Origin: Chryseobacterium gleum
Lineage (GTDB): Bacteria; Bacteroidota; Bacteroidia; Flavobacteriales_D; Crocinitomicaceae
NCBI GenBank assembly: GCA_943326315.2
Contig: CALPSU020000025.1
Coordinates: 1 to 15,329 of the forward strand
Reading direction: 5' to 3'
DNA length: 15,329 bases
Position numbers and translations under genes: made by a program. Of this stretch, positions 6,985-13,671 are shown piece after piece. The notes beneath the pieces were generated by a model, which made no database searches, had not been told where the DNA came from, and was given only the letters and a program-made list of their open reading frames with translations. Each line of letters starts with the position of its first letter. Position 1 is the stretch's first letter.

Positions 6985-9004
6985 TTTTGTAGTAATTATA
7001 CATTTCTTCCTGATAATGAAAAGATTCAGTATTTTCTTTTGATCGATAATAATTTTTTTGTTTTTGATCTATAATACGAGCCTTATTGTTTCCTCTCCAT
7101 TGGTATTCAAAAATAAGATCTAGTTCTTTTTGTAAATTTTCAGATAAAACAGGACAACCAACTTCAATTCGTTTATCTAAATTTCTCTCCATCCAATCTG
7201 CACTTGTTAAAAAATACAAAGATTCACCATTATTTCCAAATATCATAAAACGTGCATGTTCTAAATATCTATCAACAATACTAATTACTTTAATATTTTC
7301 ACTTTGTTTTTTAACACCCGGCACAATACAGGATACTCCTCGAATTATAAGTTCGATTTTTACACCCGCATTACTTGCTTCGTATAATTTTTCAATCATT
7401 TTTTTATCGACTAAATTGTTCATTTTTAGTCGAATTAACCCTTTCTTTTTCTTTTTAGCAAAATTAATTTCATTGTCAATTAGGTTCATTATCTTTCTTC
7501 TGGTATTGAAAGGAGAAACCATCAAATGTCTAAATAATCCTCTGTTAAAATGGTTTTCAATTAAATGAAAAACTTTTTTCACCTCTTTTGAAATAATAGA
7601 ATTTGAGGTGAATAAACCCAAATCTCCATAAATAGTAGCTGTTTTTTCATTGAAATTTCCTGTGCCTATATAGGTTATAAATTGTTCTTTCCCTTTTGAG
7701 TGACGAGTAATTTGAATTAATTTGGAATGTATTTTTAATTCAGGAAGACCATAAAGAACCTTAGCTCCATTTTCTTTTAAACGATTTGCCCAATACAAAT
7801 TATTTGATTCATCAAAACGCGCCTGAAGTTCCATTACTACAGTAACATCTTTTCCATTGCTTATAGCATTCATTAATGCATTCATTACTTGAGAATGATA
7901 AGCAATTCGATATACATTAATTTTTATAGAAACTACTTTCGGATCAATTGCCGCCTCACGAATCATATCTACGACATAGTCAAATCGTTGATATGGAAAA
8001 TGTAGCATTACATCTTTATCTAATACGACTTTCAATAAGCTTCTTTTTTCTTCTAGATCTAGATGTGGAAGCGGAGGACGTTTTTCATAAATAAAATCTG
8101 GCCGTTCAAAATCTGGAAACGATATAAAATCTTTAAAATTATGGTATTTCCCCCCTGGTATTAGATTTATTCCAGCTTTTAAATTTAATTCTTTTGTTAA
8201 GTAATTTAATAGTCCTAAAGGCATTTTATTATCATAAACGAAACGAACCGGTTCCCCTTTTTTTCTATTTTTTACACTTTTTTCTATTTTTTCAATAAAT
8301 GATACAGCAAGGTCATCGTCTAAATTTAATTCAGCATCTCGCGTAAATTTGAATGTAAAAGCTGAAATTGAATTGAATTGAAAAATTGAAAAAATATTAG
8401 GGAGATGAACTCTAATGATATCATCTAATAAAATAAAGTGTTTTTTATTATCATTTTTGAAACGATAAAATCTAGAAAATTCATGCGGAATTTGAATCAA
8501 AGCATATTGATGTTTTTCAGTTGACTCAATCATTTTAATTGCCAAATAAACAGCATGATCTTTTAGCCTAGGAAAAGGTGTACCTGGATCTAAAATTATT
8601 GGTACTATTTCATGTTTTAGCTTGATGTTATAAAATTCATATAATTCGGCTAACTGTTCCTCATTTAATTGTGTTTCATCTAATTGATTTATTCCTTGTA
8701 ATGAAAGTTTTTCTAAAATTATTTTATAAGCTATTTCAAATTGTTTTTGTTGTTTAACAACAACTGTTCTAATTGTTGAATATAATTCTTTAGGTGTACC
8801 TTCAAAGCCATTAACTTTTTTGTCACCAACCATAATTAAACGACGAAGATTTGCAACTCGAACTTTAAAAAATTCATCCATATTATTAGAATAAATCCCT
8901 AAAAATCGCATGCGTTCAATTAAAGGAACTCTATCATCCATTGCTTCTTGTAATACTCTTTCATTAAAAGAAAGCCAGCTTAATTCTCTGTTAAACAAAA
9001 TCAT
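6971..9004 (-). CDS. ppk1: Polyphosphate kinase 1
   Basis: This 677-residue enzyme reversibly moves the gamma-phosphate of ATP onto polyphosphate. It is close in length to E. coli Ppk (688). The N-domain opens FNRELSWLSFNERVLQEA (4-21) and includes MRFLGIYSNNMDEFFKVRVA (32-51). The two phospholipase-D-like C domains carry HFPYQRFDYVVDMIREAA (335-352), Arg366 in NVYRIAYHSQV, MELQARFDESNNL (391-403, metal and phosphate binding), and the autophosphorylated histidine His426 in LKIHSKL. Further on are YIGTGNFNEKTATIYGDLGL (445-464), EHARFMIFG with His583, and DKRIEVGCPV near the C-terminus. Every key residue I know of is present. No exopolyphosphatase gene is adjacent. The gene diverges from hemJ, and its 3' end overlaps the small membrane-protein gene by 14 bases. 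Confidence 0.97.
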   Translation of the reverse strand: MILFNRELSWLSFNERVLQEAMDDRVPLIERMRFLGIYSNNMDEFFKVRVANLRRLIMVGDKKVNGFEGTPKELYSTIRTVVVKQQKQFEIAYKIILEKLSLQGINQLDETQLNEEQLAELYEFYNIKLKHEIVPIILDPGTPFPRLKDHAVYLAIKMIESTEKHQYALIQIPHEFSRFYRFKNDNKKHFILLDDIIRVHLPNIFSIFQFNSISAFTFKFTRDAELNLDDDLAVSFIEKIEKSVKNRKKGEPVRFVYDNKMPLGLLNYLTKELNLKAGINLIPGGKYHNFKDFISFPDFERPDFIYEKRPPLPHLDLEEKRSLLKVVLDKDVMLHFPYQRFDYVVDMIREAAIDPKVVSIKINVYRIAYHSQVMNALMNAISNGKDVTVVMELQARFDESNNLYWANRLKENGAKVLYGLPELKIHSKLIQITRHSKGKEQFITYIGTGNFNEKTATIYGDLGLFTSNSIISKEVKKVFHLIENHFNRGLFRHLMVSPFNTRRKIMNLIDNEINFAKKKKKGLIRLKMNNLVDKKMIEKLYEASNAGVKIELIIRGVSCIVPGVKKQSENIKVISIVDRYLEHARFMIFGNNGESLYFLTSADWMERNLDKRIEVGCPVLSENLQKELDLIFEYQWRGNNKARIIDQKQKNYYRSKENTESFHYQEEMYNYYKITQS

Positions 9005-9008
9005 GCTG

Positions 9009-9016
9009 CAAATATG
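9009..9016 (-). promoter_or_regulatory. Candidate -7 promoter box for ppk1
   Basis: The minus strand reads CATATTTG, one mismatch (first base) from TAnnTTTG. It is followed by only four bases (CAGC) before the ATG. If used, transcription would begin at or next to the start codon, giving a leaderless or nearly leaderless message. No -33 TTG is evident. Confidence 0.3.
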
Positions 9017-9118
9017 AGGGAAAAAGTGTGATTTTTATTGGATTTAACATAAATTTAATATAAACAAATGAATGTGGAATTTTCGAGATATTCTTTTCTT
9101 CTCATCGATTTTTCAAAC

Positions 9119-9126
9119 TATCTTTG
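9119..9126 (+). promoter_or_regulatory. Candidate -7 promoter box for hemJ
   Basis: TATCTTTG matches TAnnTTTG exactly and is followed by four bases (TAAA) and then the ATG at 9131. The position supports 9131 as the true hemJ start and suggests a leaderless transcript. A clear TTG at the -33 spacing is missing; the region there is a run of T and C. Confidence 0.4.
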
Positions 9127-9130
9127 TAAA

Positions 9131-9658
9131 ATGGATTTTAATACAATAAAAGCTCTTCATATAATATTTGTTGTAAGTTGGTTTGCCGGACTTTTTTACA
9201 TTGTAAGATTGTTTATTTATCATACTGAAGCTCAGGAAAAAGAGGAAATTCCTAAGAAAATTCTATCAGATCAATACCAAATAATGGAGAAAAAACTATG
9301 GTGGATAATCACAACTCCTGCAATGGTTTTGACAGTTATTTTTGGAACGTGGATGATCTATTTGATTCCTGGATTTCTTGATCAATCTTGGATGCATATT
9401 AAATTATCTTTTGTTGCTTTATTACTTGTTTATCATTTTGTGTGTCAAAAAATAATGAACGACCTTAAAAATGGTGTTTTTAAATGGAAGTCGAATAAAT
9501 TAAGAATTTGGAATGAAGTAGCAACTTTGGCTCTAGTTGCAATTGTTTTCTTAGTTGAACTTCAAAATAATTTAGATTGGATCAAAGGAACTTTAGGATT
9601 CTTCGGAGTGGCTATTGGATTGATGATTGCAATTAAGTTGTACAAAAAGTCTCGATAA
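9131..9658 (+). CDS. hemJ: Protoporphyrinogen IX oxidase, HemJ type (CopD/UPF0093-like)
   Basis: From the ATG at 9131 the protein has 175 residues and about four to five membrane spans. It starts MDFNTIKALHIIFVVSWFAG, matching the HemJ pattern: His10 is the conserved haem-binding/catalytic histidine, followed by W-F-A-G-L-F-Y and R-L-F-x-Y-H (His31). Later conserved parts are TTPAMVLTVIFG, WMHIKLSFVALL with the conserved Lys, and an R-x-W-N-E segment near 130. HemJ oxidises protoporphyrinogen IX to protoporphyrin IX in the inner membrane, the penultimate step of haem synthesis. An in-frame ATG at 9068 would add 21 residues (MNVEFSRYSF...) that do not belong to the family pattern; the promoter-like box at 9119 also falls inside that extension, so I prefer 9131. 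The gene diverges from ppk1. No other haem genes are in the window. Confidence 0.82.
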   Translation: MDFNTIKALHIIFVVSWFAGLFYIVRLFIYHTEAQEKEEIPKKILSDQYQIMEKKLWWIITTPAMVLTVIFGTWMIYLIPGFLDQSWMHIKLSFVALLLVYHFVCQKIMNDLKNGVFKWKSNKLRIWNEVATLALVAIVFLVELQNNLDWIKGTLGFFGVAIGLMIAIKLYKKSR

Positions 9659-9670
9659 AAACACACAAAA

Positions 9671-9764
9671 TAGATTTTTGATTTTAGACATCTACGAGAG
9701 CTAAGTCGAACGATCGCATTGCTTTTAGACAAAGTAATAATTTAGTTTAAAGTCTAAAAATCTA
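9671..9764. repeat. Repeat-like intergenic element with inverted ends
   Basis: This lies in the 149-base gap between hemJ and the enoyl-CoA hydratase gene. TAGATTTTT (9671-9679) is the exact reverse complement of AAAAATCTA (9756-9764). TTTTAGAC occurs at 9682-9689 and 9723-9730, and its complement GTCTAAAA at 9752-9759. Between them is a GC-richer island (9692-9722) with GAGCTAAGTCGAAC-like character: the bases read GAGAGCTAAGTCGAAC. That island resembles the short GCGNAGTCGAA repeats that I recall between genes in many Bacteroidota, but this is from memory. Whether it is repeated elsewhere in the genome cannot be seen here. Confidence 0.35.
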
Positions 9765-9807
9765 ATATCTAAAAAAAGCTATATTTACAGAATCTAAAAA
9801 TAAACAC

Positions 9808-10584
9808 ATGTACAACAATATTCTTACCGAACAAAAAGGACATATTCAGATTATTACAATTAATCGCCCAACTCAATTGAATGCTTTAAATAAAGAAACA
9901 ATAATTGAGCTTAATAAAGCATTAACAATTGCTGAAAATGATAAGGGTACAGGGGTAATAATATTAACTGGATCAGGTGAAAAAGCATTTGTTGCTGGTG
10001 CAGATATTAAAGAATTTTCTGATTTTGATATCAAACAAGGTGCAGATTTAGCTAAAAATGGTCAAGAAATTTTATTTAATCATATAGAGAATTTATCAAC
10101 TCCTGTGATTGCTGCAATAAATGGTTTCGCATTGGGTGGAGGGTTAGAATTGGCAATGGCTTCTCATATTCGAATTGCTTCTTCAAATGCTAGAATGGGT
10201 TTACCAGAAGTATCTTTAGGTGTTATTCCTGGTTACGGAGGTACACAACGTTTAACGCAATTAGTTGGCAGAGGAAAAGCGAATGAAATGGTATTTACCG
10301 CGGGGATGATAAATGCAGAAGAAGCGTTGACATGGGGTCTGGTTAATCATGTTGTTGAATTACAAGATTTGTTGGCAAAAGCAGAGGAAATAGCAGGTAA
10401 AATTTTAAATAACTCAGCATCTGCAATTGCCTCTGCTATTCGTTCGATAAATGCAAATTTCAACGATGGTGTTAATGGATATAATGTTGAAGTTGAGGAG
10501 TTTGGAAAATGCTTTGGAACAGCTGATTTTATTGAAGGAACTACTGCTTTTTTAGAGAAACGTAAACCTAATTTTAGAAATTAA
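9808..10584 (+). CDS. Enoyl-CoA hydratase (crotonase family)
   Basis: This 258-residue cytosolic protein has the normal length for a single-domain crotonase. AFVAGADIKEF (60-70) and GFALGGGLELAMASH (106-120) form the oxyanion hole. Both acid/base glutamates of the hydratase are present, Glu114 (GGGLE) and Glu134 (GLPEVSLGVIPGYGGTQRL), with the 20-residue spacing of rat enoyl-CoA hydratase (Glu144/Glu164). This supports a true hydratase acting on 2-enoyl-CoA, for example crotonyl-CoA, in beta-oxidation or butanoate metabolism rather than a non-hydratase member of the superfamily. Chain-length preference is unknown. The stop TAA shares its last A with the ATG of the flippase gene, so the two are probably translated in a coupled way despite unrelated functions. 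A near -7 box (TATATTTA, 9780-9787) precedes it. Confidence 0.95.
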   Translation: MYNNILTEQKGHIQIITINRPTQLNALNKETIIELNKALTIAENDKGTGVIILTGSGEKAFVAGADIKEFSDFDIKQGADLAKNGQEILFNHIENLSTPVIAAINGFALGGGLELAMASHIRIASSNARMGLPEVSLGVIPGYGGTQRLTQLVGRGKANEMVFTAGMINAEEALTWGLVNHVVELQDLLAKAEEIAGKILNNSASAIASAIRSINANFNDGVNGYNVEVEEFGKCFGTADFIEGTTAFLEKRKPNFRN

Positions 10585-12032
10585 TGTCTAACCCGATAAA
10601 AAAATTATTGGGGCAAACTGCCATTTATGGCTTGCCTAGTATTTTAGGCAGGATGTTGAATTTTTTATTAGTACCTATTTATGTAGCCGCTTTTACTCCG
10701 AAAGATTATGGAATGGTTTCAACTTTATATTCATGGGTTGCATTTTTAGTCGTCTTTTTAAGTTTTGGAATGGAGACTGCATTTTTCAGATTTCTCCAAA
10801 ATAATGAGAATAAGAAATCTGTTTTTGAGAATAGTTTTTTAACGGTTATTGGTATAAATATTATCTTTTTTTTAGTACTTATAACATTTAATCAAGACAT
10901 AGCAAATGTCTTAAAGTTTACTGAAAATCCCGAATTTATTATTCTTTTGGGATCAATTGTTTTTATTGATGCTATTTCAGCTTTACCAATGGCGAAATTA
11001 AGATCGGAGGAAAAAGCAGCTAGATTTGCAATAATTCAATCTGTTTCTATTGCAGTAAATATTGGTTTAAATTTATTTCTGATGCTTTTCGTATTTAATA
11101 AAGAAAGACCAGAGGAAGGTGTTATTTTTATTCTTTCAGCTAATCTATTTTCTTCTTTAGTTAAACCTGTTTTTTTATACAAAGATTTCCTGAATATTAA
11201 GTTTAAATTTAATCCTGAATTGGCTAAGCAAATGCTTATTTATGCACTTCCAATAATGATTGGTGGACTTGCAGGGATTGTCAATGAAACGATTGATAGA
11301 ATATTATTGTTGAATATTTTATCGGACGGAATTATGACATTAGACAAGGCTAACGAACAGGTTGGAATCTATAGTGCATGTTATAAGCTTTCAATGTTAG
11401 TGACAATATTAATTACTGCTTATAGATATGCTGCCGAACCTTTCTTTTTTGCCCAATTGAAAAATGAAGATAAAAACAAGATTTACAGTAAAGTCATGAA
11501 TTATTTCATTGCTGCTATTTGCTGTGTTTTTCTAGTTGTTTCGTTAAATGTCGATATAATTAAAATATTTTTTATTCCAAATGAGGCATACTGGGAAGGT
11601 TTAAAAGTAGTGCCAATTTTATTATTAGCGAACGTGTTTTTAGGGGTTTATTTTAATCAAAGTATTTGGTACAAATTAAGTAATCAAACAAAGTTTGGGG
11701 CTTATATTGCAATCGTTGGAGCGTCATTAACATTACTAATAAACTTTATTTTTATTCCGAAATATGGATACATGGCAAGTGCTTGGGCAACTATGCTTGT
11801 ATATGCTTTCCAAATGGTTGCATCGTATATTCTCGGACAAAAGTTTTATCCAATTAAATATAATTTACGCAAATTCTTCTTGTATTTAGGAAGTTCAATT
11901 TTACTCTTTTTTATCTCACTTCAATTTAATTTCGAAGAAGGTTCTTTTATTAAAATTTTTGTAAACAACGTATTAATTTTAGGATATATTGGATTGATTT
12001 GGTTTATTGAAAAACCAGTTAAAGCAAATTGA
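10584..12032 (+). CDS. Oligosaccharide flippase / polysaccharide biosynthesis protein (Wzx/MATE-like)
   Basis: This 482-residue integral membrane protein has about 12-14 spans and almost no long soluble loops. The N-terminus, KKLLGQTAIYGLPSILGRML followed by NFLLVPIYVAAFTPKDYGMV, is the classic start of the polysaccharide-synthesis (PST/Wzx) branch of the MOP exporter superfamily, including the F-TPxDYG motif. A second half begins near 205 (FNPELAKQMLIYALPIMIGG), repeating the N-half pattern as expected of the two-fold MOP fold, and conserved Asn/Arg residues (ETIDRILL) follow. The presumed job is moving lipid-linked oligosaccharides from the inner to the outer face of the cytoplasmic membrane. 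The substrate is unknown. It overlaps the preceding hydratase gene by one base; dut follows after a 150-base gap. Confidence 0.92.
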   Translation: MSNPIKKLLGQTAIYGLPSILGRMLNFLLVPIYVAAFTPKDYGMVSTLYSWVAFLVVFLSFGMETAFFRFLQNNENKKSVFENSFLTVIGINIIFFLVLITFNQDIANVLKFTENPEFIILLGSIVFIDAISALPMAKLRSEEKAARFAIIQSVSIAVNIGLNLFLMLFVFNKERPEEGVIFILSANLFSSLVKPVFLYKDFLNIKFKFNPELAKQMLIYALPIMIGGLAGIVNETIDRILLLNILSDGIMTLDKANEQVGIYSACYKLSMLVTILITAYRYAAEPFFFAQLKNEDKNKIYSKVMNYFIAAICCVFLVVSLNVDIIKIFFIPNEAYWEGLKVVPILLLANVFLGVYFNQSIWYKLSNQTKFGAYIAIVGASLTLLINFIFIPKYGYMASAWATMLVYAFQMVASYILGQKFYPIKYNLRKFFLYLGSSILLFFISLQFNFEEGSFIKIFVNNVLILGYIGLIWFIEKPVKAN

Positions 12033-12148
12033 TACTTGCATTCCGCTAATTATCAAGTATTTAATTCCTTATTCTAAAATGTAATTTTTACAGCTTATTT
12101 CTTTAAATACAAGTATGTCTTTGATGTGATTTTCACGTTTTTTTTTGT

Positions 12149-12156
12149 TAAATTTG
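12149..12156 (+). promoter_or_regulatory. Candidate -7 promoter box for dut
   Basis: TAAATTTG fits TAnnTTTG exactly, 26 bases before the dut ATG, just after a run of nine T (12138-12146). A TTTG at 12120-12123 could be the -33 element, but the 25-base spacing is slightly longer than usual. Its place in the 150-base gap after the flippase gene suggests that dut and the following genes have their own promoter. Confidence 0.5.
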
Positions 12157-12182
12157 GCGGTTATTGAAATAGAATAGAGCCA

Positions 12183-12617
12183 ATGCAAATAAAAGTTATC
12201 AATTCGTCACAACATCCTTTACCAGCTTATGAAACATCGGCTTCTGCAGGTGTGGATCTAAGAGCTAATTTAACGGAGTCAATTGTGCTTCGTCCACTTG
12301 GAAGAGTATTAGTAAAAACAGGATTGTTTTTAGAAATACCCGAGGGTTATGAAGGGCAAGTTAGGCCTAGAAGTGGTCTTGCACTTAAAAAAGGGATTAC
12401 TGTATTGAACTCTCCTGGAACGGTTGATGCTGATTATAGAGGAGAAGTAGGAGTGATTTTAATTAATTTATCTGAAGAAGATTTTGTTATTGAAAATGGT
12501 GAACGAATTGCGCAACTTGTTTTTGCGAAAGTAGAACAGGCTGAATGGATGGATGTTAATGTATTGTCAGAAACTCACAGAGGCGAAGGAGGTTTTGGTA
12601 GTACTGGAATAAAATAG
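12183..12617 (+). CDS. dut: dUTP diphosphatase (trimeric dUTPase)
   Basis: This 144-residue enzyme cleaves dUTP to dUMP and pyrophosphate, keeping uracil out of DNA and supplying dUMP for thymidylate synthesis. All five motifs of the trimeric family are present in order: I, AGVDLRA (22-28); II, RPRSGLALKKG (61-71); III, GTVDADYRGEVGVILIN (79-95) with the catalytic Asp82; IV, NGERIAQLVF (105-114); and V, RGEGGFGSTG (133-142), the flexible C-terminal arm that closes over the active site. Length matches the bacterial norm (about 145-150). A -7 box lies 26 bases upstream. The nucleotidyltransferase gene begins 40 bases downstream. Confidence 0.97.
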   Translation: MQIKVINSSQHPLPAYETSASAGVDLRANLTESIVLRPLGRVLVKTGLFLEIPEGYEGQVRPRSGLALKKGITVLNSPGTVDADYRGEVGVILINLSEEDFVIENGERIAQLVFAKVEQAEWMDVNVLSETHRGEGGFGSTGIK

Positions 12618-12657
12618 GAATAATCATTGGCAATTTTATTGCCCTAAAAATAGATAT

Positions 12658-13665
12658 ATGAAAGTAATTGTCCCAATGGCAGGAAGAGGAAGTCGTTTAC
12701 GTCCACATACTTTAACTACACCTAAACCTTTATTACCTGTAGGAGGTAAGCCAATTGTTCATAGATTAGTAGAAGATATTGCGGCTTTGTGCAGCGAAAA
12801 AATAGAAGAAATTGCTTTTGTAATTGGAGATTTTGGAGATGAGGTAGAAGCTGAATTAATAGAAGTTGCAAAGAAACTTGGAGCAAAAGGAACTATTTTT
12901 CATCAAGAACAAGCATTGGGAACTGCGCATGCAGTTTTATGTGCTAAAGAAGTTTTAGACGGACCAGTTGTGGTAGCATTTGCGGATACTTTATTTAAAG
13001 CAGATTTCAAAATTGATCCAAATGCGGATGGAATATTGTGGGTAAAGCAAATAGAAAACCCGAGTGCTTTTGGAGTTATTAAATTAGATAACGAAGGGAA
13101 TATCGTTGATTTCGTTGAGAAACCAGATACTTTTGTTTCTGATTTGGCAATGATAGGTATTTATTATTTCAAAGATGGTGCAGCTTTAAGAAAGGAATGC
13201 GAATATTTAATTGACAACGATATTATTAAAAGCGGAGAATATCAACTTCCAGATGCTTTGAGAAGATTGGCTGAGTCAGGAAAGAAATTTAAGCCAGGAG
13301 AAGTTTCTGAATGGTTAGATTGTGGAAATAAAGAAGTTACAGTATTTACCAATCAACGCGTTTTAGAATTTGATCGTTCAAAAGGAATTGAAATGGTTCA
13401 TCCTGATTCTAAATTGATTAATTCAATAATAATACCACCTTGTTATATTGCTAAGGATGTAATTTTAGAAAATTCAATTGTAGGACCACATGTTTCTTTA
13501 GGAAAAGGTTCTATGGTTACAAATTCTATTATTAGTAATAGTATTTTACAAGACAATGCAATCATTATGAATGCTAATTTAAAAGATTCAATGTTAGGGT
13601 CAAATGCAAAATATAAAGGATTAGCGCACGATTTGAGTTTGAGCGATTATTCAATTATAGCTTAA
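12658..13665 (+). CDS. Sugar-phosphate nucleotidyltransferase with beta-helix tail
   Basis: This 335-residue enzyme makes an NDP-sugar from an NTP and a sugar 1-phosphate. The N-terminal domain (1-230) is a nucleotidyltransferase fold: MAGRGSRLRPHT (7-18), the nucleotide-binding loop, with PKPLLPVGGKP (22-32); QALGTAHAV (85-93); ADTLF with metal-binding Asp110; VEKP (153-156) and WLDCGN (219-224) for the sugar phosphate and second metal ligand. The C-terminal part (about 240-325) has hexapeptide-like turns (IIPPCYIAKDVILENSIVGP, VSLGKGSMVTNSIISNSIL), forming a left-handed beta-helix. It is too short for a full acetyltransferase, so oligomerisation or regulation is more likely. It resembles the glucose-1-phosphate thymidylyltransferase and GDP-mannose pyrophosphorylase families, but the sugar cannot be assigned. 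It follows dut by 40 bases and is 6 bases before the TPR lipoprotein gene. Confidence 0.92.
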   Translation: MKVIVPMAGRGSRLRPHTLTTPKPLLPVGGKPIVHRLVEDIAALCSEKIEEIAFVIGDFGDEVEAELIEVAKKLGAKGTIFHQEQALGTAHAVLCAKEVLDGPVVVAFADTLFKADFKIDPNADGILWVKQIENPSAFGVIKLDNEGNIVDFVEKPDTFVSDLAMIGIYYFKDGAALRKECEYLIDNDIIKSGEYQLPDALRRLAESGKKFKPGEVSEWLDCGNKEVTVFTNQRVLEFDRSKGIEMVHPDSKLINSIIIPPCYIAKDVILENSIVGPHVSLGKGSMVTNSIISNSILQDNAIIMNANLKDSMLGSNAKYKGLAHDLSLSDYSIIA

Positions 13666-13671
13666 TTTAGG

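Noticed and set aside
7086..7568. Open frame of 160 codons on the plus strand
   Set aside because: Antisense to the C-terminal part of ppk1, whose motifs are unmistakable.
9068..9130. N-terminal extension of hemJ from an upstream ATG
   Set aside because: The 21 extra residues do not fit the HemJ pattern, and a promoter-like box sits inside them.
12032..12060. Possible terminator after the flippase gene (ATACTTG / CAAGTAT, 15-base loop)
   Set aside because: Only seven AT-rich pairs, a long loop and no following T run; CAAGTAT also recurs at 12110-12116, so the match is likely chance.
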